64,000 nt of DNA, taken from Muribaculaceae bacterium (GTDB taxonomy: Bacteria; Bacteroidota; Bacteroidia; Bacteroidales; Muribaculaceae). The notes beneath the pieces were generated by a model, which searched no databases, was not told the origin of the DNA, and saw nothing but the letters and a program-made list of their open reading frames with translations. Location: positions 1 to 64,000 of the forward strand of contig JAGANS010000021.1 in assembly GCA_017624155.1 (NCBI GenBank), written 5' to 3'. Of this stretch, positions 18,578-28,083 are shown piece after piece. Within the stretch, counting starts at the first letter, position 1; the number at the start of each line of letters is the position of its first letter. The translations under genes were made by a program, and so were the position numbers.

Positions 18578-19486
18578 TTACAGCATTTCGAGCAAGCTCT
18601 CGGCAGCATCAGCAGGGTTCAGCATCACTGTCGGACGCACCGTCGGACGTGCCAGCCACGTCAGCTGCTTCTTGGCATACACCCGCGTATTCTTTGCCAT
18701 CCGTGCCGTGGCCTCGGCCAGCGTCATACGTCCGTCTATATATGCGAACATCTCCTTGTAGCCCACGGTATTGAGCGCATTCATGTCGCGATACGGGAGC
18801 ATCGCCCGTGCCTCGGCCTCAAGCCCCTGCGCCACCATCATGTCCACACGCCGGTTGATGCGGTCAAAAAGCTCGGCACGCGGCCGGTCAATCGCCACCT
18901 TGACGATGCGGAACGGGCGATCGGCCACACGCCCCTTCCGCAGTTCCGAGTATGGCTTCCCGGCTGCCAGGCATATCTCAACGGCATGTGTCACCCGCTT
19001 GATGTTGGCACGGTCGACCTCGGCAAGATAAGCCGGGTCGAGCAATTCGAGCATGGCCAGCACAGCCTCCGCCCCTCCGTCCCGCAGCACACAGGCTACA
19101 TGCTCGCGGGTGGATGCAGGGATACTCGGCAGCTCGTCAATGCCATCGGTCACAGCGTCAACATACATCATCGAGCCTCCGCACATCACCGCATACCGAC
19201 ACTGTGCCCACAGCGACGGCAACAGACGCATCACATCCTGCTCATACTGCGAAGCGCTGTAATAGGCGTCGACCGGCAGCATGCCCACAAAGTGGTGCCG
19301 CACCCTGGCAAGTTCCTCAGGCGTCGGCGCAGCCGTCCCTATCGGCAGTCCGCGGTAGATCTGACGTGAGTCGGCCGATATGATGTCACAGCCCAGCCGC
19401 GACGCCACCTCGACAGCCAGCGACGTCTTTCCCGACGCCGTCGCCCCGGTAATTACTATCAGCGTGTTATCCCTTTCCGAAGCCAT
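18578..19486 (-). CDS. miaA: tRNA dimethylallyltransferase MiaA
   Basis: MiaA adds a dimethylallyl group to A37 of tRNAs that read U-starting codons. The 302-residue protein has the P-loop GATASGKT at residues 14-21 and the following DSRQIYRGLPIGTA, both diagnostic. The C-terminal part retains NTVGYKE. Length is normal. It lies upstream of, and in the same direction as, the secreted protein gene, but a promoter between them suggests separate transcription. High confidence. Confidence 0.96.
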   Translation of the reverse strand: MASERDNTLIVITGATASGKTSLAVEVASRLGCDIISADSRQIYRGLPIGTAAPTPEELARVRHHFVGMLPVDAYYSASQYEQDVMRLLPSLWAQCRYAVMCGGSMMYVDAVTDGIDELPSIPASTREHVACVLRDGGAEAVLAMLELLDPAYLAEVDRANIKRVTHAVEICLAAGKPYSELRKGRVADRPFRIVKVAIDRPRAELFDRINRRVDMMVAQGLEAEARAMLPYRDMNALNTVGYKEMFAYIDGRMTLAEATARMAKNTRVYAKKQLTWLARPTVRPTVMLNPADAAESLLEML

Positions 19487-19514
19487 GACGACAGCATGTG
19501 GCGTTTATTACTAA

Positions 19515-19555
19515 AGTTGCGAAACCACAAGTTCCGAACTGGCGGTTTCGCAACT
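19515..19555. terminator. Perfect 12-bp hairpin between pepT and miaA
   Basis: Arms 19515-19526 and 19544-19555 are fully complementary around a 17-base loop. It sits just past the pepT stop on the minus strand and just ahead of miaA. There is no strong U-run, so it may be a terminator or an RNA leader structure for miaA. Confidence 0.45.
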
Positions 19556-19583
19556 GTGTTGCATTGAAATGATAAGGTACACC

Positions 19584-20807
19584 TTACTTCTCGCCTACAA
19601 GGCGGCAGATCTCCACTATCGTCTGCATAGCCTTCTCCATCGAGGGTATGGGCACAAACTCATACCGGCCGTGGAAATTAAGGCCGCCCGCAAAGATATT
19701 CGGGCACGGCAGCCCCTTGAACGACAGCTGCGCGCCGTCTGTACCACCGCGTATCGGCTGCACCTTGGGTGTAACACCGGCCTTCTCCATGGCCACGCGC
19801 GCGATGTCTATGATATACATCACCGGCTCTATCTTCTCGCGCATGTTGTAATACTGGTCGTTGATCTCGATCGAGCAGCAGCCCGGGAACTCATTGTTGA
19901 TCTTGCGCACCAGGTGCTCAAGTTCCTTCTTGCGGCGCTCAAAGCGGTCGCGGTCATGATCGCGGATGATATAGGTGAGCACAGTATTCTCAACTGAACC
20001 CTCCATGCCCACCAGGTGGTAGAACCCCTCATAGCCTTCGGTATGCTCCGGAGTCTCCCAGCGCGGCAGCATGATCACAAACTGATTGGCGATACGCATC
20101 GAATTCACCATCTTATGCTTGGCATAGCCCGGATGCACATTGCGGCCCTTGAAAGTGACACGTGCCACAGCAGCATTGAAATTCTCATATTCAAGCTCGC
20201 CTACCTCGCCGCCATCCATCGTATAAGCGAAGTCCGCGCCAAAGCACGCCACATCAAATTTATGAGCACCGCGGCCGATCTCCTCGTCGGGATTGAAAGC
20301 GATACGCACCTTGCCGTGCTTTATTTCGGGATGATTCTTCAGATACTCCACAGCCGTGATTATCTCGGCAATGCCGGCCTTATCATCCGCCCCGAGCAGC
20401 GTATTGCCGTCGGTGACGATAAGATTCTGCCCCACATAATGCTTGAGTTCCGGAAAATCCGTCGGCGACAACACCACACCCGTAGCATCGTTGAGCACCA
20501 CATCGCCGCCATCATAATTCTCGACGATACGCGGCGACACATGCCGGCCCGACATGTCAGGCGACGTGTCCAGATGCGCGATAAAGCCCACCACAGGCAC
20601 ATCGCGCCCCTCGATATTGCCCGGCAGAGTAGCCATCAGATAGCCATTCTCGTCAAGGCTTATATCCTTCAGCCCCAGCGCCTCAAGCTCATCACGTAGA
20701 TGACGGGCAAAAATCATCTGGCCCGGCGTAGAAGGAGTCATATTCGTCAGCTCGTCACTCTGGGTGTCGAACTTCACATATTGCAGAAATCTGTCAACAA
20801 GCTTCAT
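19584..20807 (-). CDS. pepT: Peptidase T (tripeptidase)
   Basis: A 407-residue M20-family zinc aminotripeptidase that releases the N-terminal residue of tripeptides in the cytoplasm. Metal-site motifs are visible: HLDTSPD near residue 78, [11 protein letters not shown] near 142, and DEEIGRG near 175. The start is placed at [16 protein letters not shown], the usual PepT N terminus. The frame also offers an ATG 8 codons earlier (20831) that overlaps the stop of the upstream lipoprotein gene as TAATG, so a longer, coupled start is possible. Operon with the lipoprotein and rpiB genes. Confidence 0.94.
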   Translation of the reverse strand: MKLVDRFLQYVKFDTQSDELTNMTPSTPGQMIFARHLRDELEALGLKDISLDENGYLMATLPGNIEGRDVPVVGFIAHLDTSPDMSGRHVSPRIVENYDGGDVVLNDATGVVLSPTDFPELKHYVGQNLIVTDGNTLLGADDKAGIAEIITAVEYLKNHPEIKHGKVRIAFNPDEEIGRGAHKFDVACFGADFAYTMDGGEVGELEYENFNAAVARVTFKGRNVHPGYAKHKMVNSMRIANQFVIMLPRWETPEHTEGYEGFYHLVGMEGSVENTVLTYIIRDHDRDRFERRKKELEHLVRKINNEFPGCCSIEINDQYYNMREKIEPVMYIIDIARVAMEKAGVTPKVQPIRGGTDGAQLSFKGLPCPNIFAGGLNFHGRYEFVPIPSMEKAMQTIVEICRLVGEK

Positions 20808-20830
20808 GTTAAGATGTTTAACGATTGGCA

Positions 20831-21601
20831 TTATTCATTTTTCATAATCTCGCGCCACGGGAAAGCCTGGCGGATCGACACATCAGAGCCCTCGGCCGTA
20901 TAGACCATGCGCACACCGTCGATACCCACCTTGCCCAAAAAATCCACAAACTCCGGTCCCTGCTCGCCCAGCGACTTGAAATCAGCACGCAGCGCAGCCA
21001 TATAGCGGGCCGTCAGCAGGCCCTGATCCTTGCCGTCAAACGCCTTGGCGTCCGGCCACACGATATTATACTCCAGGAAGCCCTTGCTCACCGACGTCTC
21101 CACACGCACACAGCCATCATTGGCCTTGCCGCCCGGCACCATCAGCTCAGCAACCTTCACAACCTGCTCACGCACAGCCCCGGGATCCAAAGCACTCAGA
21201 CCGGCACGCTGAAGGTCGAGCACACGGCGCCCCGACAGCGTGAACACCTTACTCTCCTGCAAGCCCGTATTCTCGATTTCGACACGCAGCTCACCCTTGG
21301 CCTCCTGCATCGCACGGCACACCTCAGTCACAACCTTCGCCGGATACGTCTTCAGCACCTGCGACGCATACGCGTCAAACAACTGCGGCCCTATCGCATC
21401 CACATGCACCAGCGGATTATTCATCCTGAACGTAGCATCGAGCCCCGTGCCCTCGGCATTCACCTCAACATTGGCATTGCGGTTCACACTCACCACCGAA
21501 TCAGCAGTCTGAGCCGCCGACGCAAGCCTGTCGGCTCCGCCGCCACAGCCCGCGAGCAGCAACACACCCGCCATGGCCATTGATAACAATCGTAACTTCA
21601 T
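20831..21601 (-). CDS. Lipoprotein of unknown function
   Basis: A 256-residue protein with a clear lipoprotein signal: a basic MKLR start, a hydrophobic core and the lipobox LLAGC (Cys19), followed by GGG. The mature part has no membrane segment and no motif that I recognise; it is mostly alternating beta strand and helix with a conserved-looking FPWREIM end. It is sandwiched between rpiB and pepT in one minus-strand operon. Function unknown; membrane anchoring is confident. Confidence 0.75.
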   Translation of the reverse strand: MKLRLLSMAMAGVLLLAGCGGGADRLASAAQTADSVVSVNRNANVEVNAEGTGLDATFRMNNPLVHVDAIGPQLFDAYASQVLKTYPAKVVTEVCRAMQEAKGELRVEIENTGLQESKVFTLSGRRVLDLQRAGLSALDPGAVREQVVKVAELMVPGGKANDGCVRVETSVSKGFLEYNIVWPDAKAFDGKDQGLLTARYMAALRADFKSLGEQGPEFVDFLGKVGIDGVRMVYTAEGSDVSIRQAFPWREIMKNE

Positions 21602-21615
21602 ATCAATAAAAGTTT

Positions 21616-22089
21616 TTAAAGATTAGCACACTCACATCCCTTCACAGGAATCTTCGCAATACGACGCGCATGACGGCCACCCTCAAATTCCGTCGACAAA
21701 AACACATCAACGATCTCAAGAGCCAGCTCCCGCGGGATAAACCGAGCCGGCAACACCAGCACATTAGCATCATTATGCTGACGCGCCAGCCGCGCCAGCT
21801 CCACCGTCCAGCACAACGCCGCACGGATACCCTGATGCTTGTTCAGAGTCATACCGATCCCATTGCCCGAGCCACACATGGCGATACCCGGATAACAACG
21901 ACCGCTCTCCACAGCCTCCGCACACGGATGCGCGAAATCAGCATAATCACACGACTCAGCCGAATGCGTGCCAAAGTCTTCATATTCAATGCCCTTTGCG
22001 GCAAGATGCTCCTCAATAGCGCCCTTCAGTTCAAATCCCGCATGGTCGCTGCACATAGCCACCTTCAGGCCCGGTTTAAGAATACTCAT
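21616..22089 (-). CDS. rpiB: Ribose-5-phosphate isomerase B
   Basis: RpiB interconverts ribose 5-phosphate and ribulose 5-phosphate. The 157-residue product has MCSDHAGFELKGAIEEHL at the N terminus and the active-site loop MCGSGNGIGMTLNKHQGIRAAL, shown here only by position (~residues 71-92). The catalytic Cys-Gly-Ser-Gly segment is intact. ATG 22089 (MSILKPGLKVAM) is chosen; a longer frame to 22245 runs into the tRNA-Leu region and is not real. A -7 box TATTTTTG on the minus strand (22156-22149) may drive this three-gene operon. Confidence 0.94.
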   Translation of the reverse strand: MSILKPGLKVAMCSDHAGFELKGAIEEHLAAKGIEYEDFGTHSAESCDYADFAHPCAEAVESGRCYPGIAMCGSGNGIGMTLNKHQGIRAALCWTVELARLARQHNDANVLVLPARFIPRELALEIVDVFLSTEFEGGRHARRIAKIPVKGCECANL

Positions 22090-22177
22090 AAACAATAGAT
22101 ATAAAAAGTTAATACAACGACAACAAATGTCATCGGCATAATTATTCGCAAAAATACAAAAAAATCCAACAAAACCA

Positions 22178-22208
22178 CTTGCAAATCCAAAAAAAGTGCG
22201 TAACTTTG
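22178..22208 (+). promoter_or_regulatory. Promoter of tRNA-Leu
   Basis: CTTG at 22178-22181 and TAACTTTG at 22201-22208 with exactly 19 bases between them, 43 bases before the mature tRNA 5' end. This is the best-matched promoter in the window. Confidence 0.75.
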
Positions 22209-22251
22209 TCCTCACAAAACCACCGCGGCTCCCACAGCCGCACAAAACAAA

Positions 22252-22332
22252 GCCCAGGTGGCGGAATGGTAGACGCGCTCGTTTCAGGTGCGAGTGCTGC
22301 GAGGCGTGCAGGTTCGAGTCCTGTTCTGGGCA
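22252..22332 (+). tRNA. tRNA-Leu(CAG)
   Basis: The acceptor arms pair (GCCCAGG with TCTGGGC, one G-U). The anticodon loop TTCAGGT is closed by CTCGT/GCGAG, giving anticodon CAG. There is a long class II variable arm as required for leucine, and a T-arm GCAGG-TTCGAGT-CCTGT. CCA is not encoded. Its 3' end (CTGTTCTGGGCACC, 22321-22334) is repeated at 35691-35704, so this gene is the attachment site of the island that follows. Confidence 0.95.
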
Positions 22333-22334
22333 CC
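22321..22334 (+). other. Left attachment site (att core, tRNA-Leu 3' end)
   Basis: CTGTTCTGGGCACC, identical to 35691-35704. It restores the tRNA 3' end, so integration leaves the tRNA intact. Confidence 0.85.
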
Positions 22335-22336
22335 CT

Positions 22337-22380
22337 AAAAGCGACTTAACAAAGTGACAATCACCAAGTTAAGTCGCTTT
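22337..22380. terminator. Terminator just inside the island's left end
   Basis: Arms of 13 bp (22338-22350 and 22368-22380) with a T-rich tail (22378-22390). It is placed to end the tRNA-Leu transcript after integration and could also stop minus-strand transcription leaving the fic gene. Confidence 0.8.
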
Positions 22381-22390
22381 ATTTATTTTA

Positions 22391-22415
22391 TACAGGCAAA
22401 TTACAGGCAAAATTC
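22391..22415. repeat. Left integrase arm-site-like repeats
   Basis: Two TACAGGCAAA words in tandem with an 11-base period. The same words recur in tandem (12-base period) at 35551-35576 inside the right end, in the same orientation. Confidence 0.6.
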
Positions 22416-22472
22416 AAATATTCCGCATAACTTTCGCCTTTCAATACGCTTAGACGGCATTAGAGAGTATGT

Positions 22473-23345
22473 CTACTCTTCCTCATAGTAATATGAATAG
22501 TCGATGCCCTTCATAAACATCTCGCGGTCGTTGATTTTGTCCGTTAGCGCACCGCTCAGAAGTTTCTTGATATGTGTGGAATCGACTACGCTCTCATGCA
22601 TTGCTGTCAGATATTCGTTCTTGTCAATCCGGCTCCAATCCACACAGCATTTGAGCGAGCGACGGAGCATCAGGTCGAGCCAGATGCGTGTGCTGCGCCC
22701 GTTTCCCTCCATAAAGGGATGAACGACGTTCATTTCGACATACTTATCGGCTATTTCATCAAGTGTAGTTTCCGGCATACATTCAATGGTCGGAATGATG
22801 GTCGAGAAGTGTAGGCAGTTGGCAAACGTGAACCCACCCTTCGATATGTTCTTATTTCTTATCTGTCCGGCAAATTCATATAAGCCGCCAAAGAGATAGG
22901 CGTGAATCTGTTGTAGACATTTCATACTGCCTGGCTCAAGGGAATTGAGTAAACCACTCTCAAACAAGGTATACGCCTTCTTGCGGCTCTGACCGTCAAC
23001 TGTGTTGTCACTGTATGTGAACCAGTCAAGAAACTTGCTTGCGCGGTTATTCGGATAATGTTTGGCAAGAATAATGACGCCATCGCTATTCAGAACATCG
23101 GCAATACGCTGTTTGCCGTCCGGAGCCTCAAATTTGAACCCGTGAGTGGGACTCACGAGTTGAACGCCCTCCTGATGCAGCTTACGTTTAAGCCAGCGCC
23201 AGTAATTACCGGTCTTCGTATAGTTCGGCTCATCATTGATAGCGCGCACCACATCTGTAGCCGAGAACCACCAGCAGTTGTTCTCGTCATCCCAAACCGC
23301 CCTCACCTCGCGATCATTGAAAAACCGTATCGACTTCTTGCTCAT
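22473..23345 (-). CDS. BRO-N/Fic fusion, class III-like Fic adenylyltransferase
   Basis: A 290-residue protein. Residues ~5-110 resemble a BRO-N/antirepressor-type DNA-binding domain (REVRAVWDDENNCWWFSATD). Residues ~120-290 are a Fic domain, which usually transfers AMP onto a target protein. The active motif HPFMEGNGRSTR is intact at 209-220 and a flap NISKGGFTFAN lies at 166-176. The extreme C terminus ends ...SYYYEEE. Ser284-xxx-Glu288 matches the (S/T)xxxE(G/N) inhibitory helix placed C-terminally in class III Fic proteins such as Neisseria NmFic, except that the last position is Glu. It lies 14 bases after zorD and is probably co-transcribed. Its target is unknown. Confidence 0.85.
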   Translation of the reverse strand: MSKKSIRFFNDREVRAVWDDENNCWWFSATDVVRAINDEPNYTKTGNYWRWLKRKLHQEGVQLVSPTHGFKFEAPDGKQRIADVLNSDGVIILAKHYPNNRASKFLDWFTYSDNTVDGQSRKKAYTLFESGLLNSLEPGSMKCLQQIHAYLFGGLYEFAGQIRNKNISKGGFTFANCLHFSTIIPTIECMPETTLDEIADKYVEMNVVHPFMEGNGRSTRIWLDLMLRRSLKCCVDWSRIDKNEYLTAMHESVVDSTHIKKLLSGALTDKINDREMFMKGIDYSYYYEEE

Positions 23346-23359
23346 ACAAATCTAACACC

Positions 23360-26107
23360 TTAAATATTGAATATCTGTTCAAAATCTTCCGGTTTAACCT
23401 CGATGCGTTCAGTGGGGAAAATTGTTGAAGATGCAAGATTTATCTTTCGACTAAGTAACTCATCAAGAGTTACATCAAAAGACTTAAAATCAGGACTTAC
23501 AGCCATTGGATAATAGACGTAGACGTCTCTGTCCTGACCGATGCGGTATGCACGATCTGTGGCCTGATTCTCTTTTGCTGGATTCCAATGTCGGCTATAG
23601 TGTATCACGTGATTGGCTGCTGTAACATTAAGTCCCATTCCAGCCGCCACAGGCGACATAATTATCACCCCAAAGCCATGTCTGTTTTGAAAATCATCAA
23701 TTGCCGACTGTCGTGACTGTTTTCCGGCATTCGGGTCAGATGATGTTGGCGTATCACCATTTATTATTTTTGCGGTATATCCATATCGGTTTTTAACGAC
23801 ACGCTGAAGCATTTTTTGTGTTTCCTTTCGTTCCGCAAATAAAATCGCCTTTTCGGAGGACGCACGAATCTTATCTAAGAATGATATTGTGGCTGTAAGA
23901 CGTGCTGCGTCAACAATTAATTCGTCGCAATCGTGATTCAATAGACTGTCATCATAAAGATACGGGTGTTCCGAGACTTCCCTTATCCCCATGATGGTCA
24001 CAAGCATATCACCTTTTCTGTCTGGATTATATGACGACACAACATAACGATACATTTTTTCTTGTATCTCCGGCATATTGACTTGCTCTTTGACCTCATA
24101 TTTCATGGGCAAATCTTTCGCTGCGTCCGCTTTAAGACGTCGCATAAAGTATATGCCGAGTTTATCATGAATCTCGTTACCCAAAGCAATAAGGTCTGTA
24201 TCCTGATTTTTTAGTGGTGATTGATATTTTCTTGCAAACTCCTTGGCATTACCAAGTAATCCGGGAGCACAAAAATCCATGATACACCAGAGATCCAGTA
24301 AGGTGTTTTCAACAGGCGTACCTGTCATCGCCACCCTGAAAGTGCTTTTAAGAGCTTTGACAGCATTCGTTACCAGAGTACCGGGCGTCTTTACCTTTTG
24401 AGCCTCATCAAGCACAACAATATCAAAGTTGACAGCGCAAAAATTTAACTGACAATTTCTGACAGTCTCATAATTCGTTATGATGATGTCGCATTGTTGC
24501 ATCATATCTATGGATTTCCTGTCAAACTTTCGAGGCACCTGCTGAGATGAGAGTGTAGTTGCCCTCATTGGTTTCCTGAAGAATCGCATATACTCATTCT
24601 GCCAATTCTCAATTAGAGATACTGGTGCAACAATGAGATAAGGTTTATGCTTCGGATGAGTTTGTGCGTGCCAATCAATGAAATATAATAACTGGAGAGT
24701 CTTACCAAGGCCCATATCATCAGCCATCAAACAGCCGGGTGCTTTATTGCCAAATAAATACTGCAACCAAGCTACGCCTTCCTCCTGATGTGCTTTTAGG
24801 TGGAAATCATTACGAAGATTTGTGTTCTGATAAAGAGGATATTCAGATTCAGAAGAGAGACTATGGTTATCAATTATATAACCAGTGGACTCCGCATTCT
24901 CTTCGATAATTAGAACTTTTTTGCCACTGCCATCATCTTCAACTTTAACAGGAGACTTGGGATTTGACAATTGCTTTCTTGCCATTTCAGCCAAGAACTT
25001 GGCATCTTCGACTCCCAGTTCTGTTTCATGGTATGAGCAAACGGTTTTCTCCTCAGAAACAGCGGACTCGATTGAATTTTCAAGTTCCTGCAATTCCTCC
25101 TCTGATTCGACTGTGACGCTTGCTGTTCCGTCTATTGGATGTTCAATAGTGGCTCCCACAATCCATTCGGAATGATAGGGTGATACAAACGGATAGAATT
25201 TAGGCTTATAGAAACCTAAATCTATTACACGCTCACTGTAAAATTCAGATAAATCAAACTGATCTGGGTCAAAATATTCAGTGGGATGCTCAATTATATT
25301 GAGAATTTCATTTCTATCTGAATACCTACAACCATGTTTTTTAATAGGTTCAAGATTTTCTTTTTGCGTTTCGGTCAAAACAACGCGTGTTCTGTTTCCT
25401 TCATCATCGGAAATAGGATATACGTCAAGAATGCGTCGTTGTCTGTCAAATGTCCGTTTGAATTTATCCTTTTCTTTTATATCAACGGAAGGCAATACCG
25501 TCAAGGAATCTCCATCTCTGGATATTTCAAGCTTTATTTCGTTGGGCGCAAATACATTTTCACCCTCAAGAAATGGGTCGAGTTGGACTCCGGCAGTTAT
25601 TGCAGCAGATTTAATCTCCGAAAACTTACGAAGATTGTACTCATAAGTCTTAAATTCTTCATCTATGGTATTAAATCTGTCGACTAACCTTTTTAGATTA
25701 TACTGTGCCTGAGATAAGATATACTTTCGACCATCGCTGAGTTCAATCTGATTCCCATAAGTATTTGCGGGCAGAATATCTCCATCCGGCACATGTGTCA
25801 AATACTCCATGCAATAATGGAAATCAGGGCTTTTGAAGTCTCCTATACTTCTAAGTCTTATCGAACATGGATAACTGGATGATAACCCAAGTAACTCCAG
25901 ATCTTGTGCATCAAGATAATATATAGAGTTAAACGGGACAAAGCATCCTTCTTTATCATAGGTAGCAAAGCCATTATCAACAAGGGTTGCCAATGGCATG
26001 TAATAGATACAGGCATCTGTTGCATCCCATTCTTTGAAATGCAAAGGCTTTCCGTTATACGTGACAACCAATAAGTAGCCGTTATTTTTTCTTATTACTG
26101 TCAACAT
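23360..26107 (-). CDS. zorD: Zorya protein ZorD, SNF2-family helicase
   Basis: A 915-residue protein with an accessory N-terminal half (~1-430) and a SNF2 helicase C-terminal half. The helicase has Walker A DDMGLGKT (463-470), DEAQ box (567-570), MTGTPVEN (motif III, ~594-601), AAGMGLNVTAANHVIH (motif V) and QATDRAYRIGQ (motif VI). In Zorya type I, ZorD is the DNA-processing effector engaged after the ZorAB motor senses phage entry. It starts 2 bases after the zorC stop. It is somewhat shorter than I expect for the Escherichia coli protein. Confident as SNF2; ZorD from gene order. Confidence 0.9.
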   Translation of the reverse strand: MLTVIRKNNGYLLVVTYNGKPLHFKEWDATDACIYYMPLATLVDNGFATYDKEGCFVPFNSIYYLDAQDLELLGLSSSYPCSIRLRSIGDFKSPDFHYCMEYLTHVPDGDILPANTYGNQIELSDGRKYILSQAQYNLKRLVDRFNTIDEEFKTYEYNLRKFSEIKSAAITAGVQLDPFLEGENVFAPNEIKLEISRDGDSLTVLPSVDIKEKDKFKRTFDRQRRILDVYPISDDEGNRTRVVLTETQKENLEPIKKHGCRYSDRNEILNIIEHPTEYFDPDQFDLSEFYSERVIDLGFYKPKFYPFVSPYHSEWIVGATIEHPIDGTASVTVESEEELQELENSIESAVSEEKTVCSYHETELGVEDAKFLAEMARKQLSNPKSPVKVEDDGSGKKVLIIEENAESTGYIIDNHSLSSESEYPLYQNTNLRNDFHLKAHQEEGVAWLQYLFGNKAPGCLMADDMGLGKTLQLLYFIDWHAQTHPKHKPYLIVAPVSLIENWQNEYMRFFRKPMRATTLSSQQVPRKFDRKSIDMMQQCDIIITNYETVRNCQLNFCAVNFDIVVLDEAQKVKTPGTLVTNAVKALKSTFRVAMTGTPVENTLLDLWCIMDFCAPGLLGNAKEFARKYQSPLKNQDTDLIALGNEIHDKLGIYFMRRLKADAAKDLPMKYEVKEQVNMPEIQEKMYRYVVSSYNPDRKGDMLVTIMGIREVSEHPYLYDDSLLNHDCDELIVDAARLTATISFLDKIRASSEKAILFAERKETQKMLQRVVKNRYGYTAKIINGDTPTSSDPNAGKQSRQSAIDDFQNRHGFGVIIMSPVAAGMGLNVTAANHVIHYSRHWNPAKENQATDRAYRIGQDRDVYVYYPMAVSPDFKSFDVTLDELLSRKINLASSTIFPTERIEVKPEDFEQIFNI

Positions 26108-26109
26108 AT

Positions 26110-28083
26110 TTATTGTGTATGAATGTTAACTTTAACGCCATTTAATGGAACAAATACAATATCACTTCCAATCCGCTCAATAGTGCCCCAAGTCTGGGTG
26201 TAAGGTTTTCCGGTTAGTTTATTCTGAATAGCTAATTGGACAGTGTACTTTTGGGTAGAGTTATATGTAGATACAAGCCATATACTGCATTCCTCAAGTT
26301 TTGTAATCTTGCTGGAAACTATGTAATATGTGCGACGATTCTTTTTCAGATTAACATAAATACCCTCTTTGTCTGCCATAACCCTACAGGTATCATCAAA
26401 AATCCATTTACTCTTAAGTCCTTGAATCTCTCTCTTTATTCGAGAGCCCGGATATGGCATGTTGGATTCAGAAGATGGACTCGGTTTAGATATTGGAGCC
26501 TCTTCTTCAGAGAAAAGAGATGATTGAGATGAAGTAGACACACCCCACGAAGATTCAAGCCGTTCAACTTTTGGCGTAACAGTTTGGAATTTAGGTGCCG
26601 GGGATTCATCTTCTAATCTTTCAATTCCAAATCGTTGTTGATTATCTGTCTGGACAGGCTTGGGAATTGAATACTTAACCTTTTGACCCGGACGCATCTC
26701 CATTTTTTCGCGCATCCAACGACGGAATCGTTCTTCCCATTCGCCCCTATGAGTTATTCTACCTTCATCATAATAAAGATAACTCCATGAAGAATATTGG
26801 TCAATCGCCATTCCGATTGACGTATCCTTCAAATCTGCTGTCGAGTCCAGGTATCGCTTCCGTTTTATGTCTCGGATAACACGATTTGATGAGTTGTAGA
26901 TATAAAGAGACCCCACATCAGAAAATTCGACAAAGACCTTATCTTTTATAAATAACACTAAAGCAGCAGTGGCAGATATTCTTGAATTAGTTTCAATAAA
27001 ACATGATTTCAACAGTGGTGCAACCTCTGAATTACTCTGAAGTTTAGTGCGAACAGACGTAGAACCAACTATTCTGTAATCCATAATACTGCCAACATAT
27101 TCAAGCCAGCATTTCCGACGTCTTGGATCCTGAACGCAAACATCAAAGAAGGCATCGACAGTCTTTCGTGCACCCCATGCAATTATTAAATCTTTCGCTT
27201 TATTTAATTGCCAAATATCTTCTGCGGTAGCACCAGTAAATGGCGACCACGTAGTTGATACATTTATGTCTCCTAATATCCTTCGGGCTGAACGAACAAC
27301 GGATCCTTGAAAATTACCATCTCCGCTGTCTTCAGCTTTTTCAACCAGATAAGCGTAAATTAGTTTCTTCGTTCGGTCAAGAGAATGTTTACTGAAGATA
27401 TTTTCCATTTCGTCATAATCTATTTCTTGCTTACGCTTAAAATAGTTGATTATAACATCTGAAAAATACGGGAATGATAGAGATGAAGCTTTATAACCTA
27501 ATAAGGTCGGAGCATCTTCTAACGGAATATTCTTAGCTGAAAGAATTGTAGCTAAACGAACTGGACCAGCTTTTTCGAGCAGGTCTGTCTGCCGCTTCAA
27601 TGTGAGATATCGTTTGATTGAACCGCTATAATTAACAAGGTGTCTCTTTATGAGTTCACTTACACCTATCAATAAACTGTCAGTACATATATTCCATGAG
27701 TTCATCAAGAAAAACATAAGTCCGTTGACGAACATATCCTTCCAGTTGTTATCAAGCAACCATAAAGCATGGTCAAATACTTTCTGCTCATTGCGAAGAC
27801 GAACCATATAATAGGAAACAAGTCGCAGTTCCTTTAGCTCCCACTCTTCATTCGCACCATTAGCCTCTCGCTTGACTTTCTCTATTACTGCTTCTATGGA
27901 CTGTTGATTGAATTCTGGACGTTTACCATCGTCCTGCATCTTATCTTCAATTGCTTTCAGTTTGCGTGTAGCGTTTCGGAGAATCCTGTCAGTCTCGACA
28001 TTATTCTCAATTAAACGTCCTTGCAAGGCAAAATTTTCAAGGATGTCCCGGTTCAAGTTTAACAACCCATAAATATCACTCAT
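26110..28083 (-). CDS. zorC: Zorya protein ZorC (EH-signature family)
   Basis: A 657-residue largely helical soluble protein. A central segment DPRRRKCWLEY (319-329) fits the EH-signature family to which ZorC belongs. The region ~440-560 is Ser/Pro-rich and probably disordered, and ~560-657 looks like a small beta-rich C-terminal domain. ZorC works with the ZorAB stator and is thought to help mark or bind invading DNA for ZorD. Its start overlaps zorB by 8 bases and its stop is 2 bases before zorD. The family match is by motif and position; the C-terminal extension is not one I recognise. Confidence 0.82.
   Translation of the reverse strand: MSDIYGLLNLNRDILENFALQGRLIENNVETDRILRNATRKLKAIEDKMQDDGKRPEFNQQSIEAVIEKVKREANGANEEWELKELRLVSYYMVRLRNEQKVFDHALWLLDNNWKDMFVNGLMFFLMNSWNICTDSLLIGVSELIKRHLVNYSGSIKRYLTLKRQTDLLEKAGPVRLATILSAKNIPLEDAPTLLGYKASSLSFPYFSDVIINYFKRKQEIDYDEMENIFSKHSLDRTKKLIYAYLVEKAEDSGDGNFQGSVVRSARRILGDINVSTTWSPFTGATAEDIWQLNKAKDLIIAWGARKTVDAFFDVCVQDPRRRKCWLEYVGSIMDYRIVGSTSVRTKLQSNSEVAPLLKSCFIETNSRISATAALVLFIKDKVFVEFSDVGSLYIYNSSNRVIRDIKRKRYLDSTADLKDTSIGMAIDQYSSWSYLYYDEGRITHRGEWEERFRRWMREKMEMRPGQKVKYSIPKPVQTDNQQRFGIERLEDESPAPKFQTVTPKVERLESSWGVSTSSQSSLFSEEEAPISKPSPSSESNMPYPGSRIKREIQGLKSKWIFDDTCRVMADKEGIYVNLKKNRRTYYIVSSKITKLEECSIWLVSTYNSTQKYTVQLAIQNKLTGKPYTQTWGTIERIGSDIVFVPLNGVKVNIHTQ

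Noticed and set aside
18521..19369. 282-codon plus-strand open frame
   Set aside because: Antisense shadow of miaA, rich in His and Arg as expected from GC-rich codon-position bias.
22090..22245. Longer N terminus for RpiB (52 extra residues)
   Set aside because: It reads back close to the tRNA-Leu gene and across the putative rpiB promoter; the family N terminus begins at 22089.
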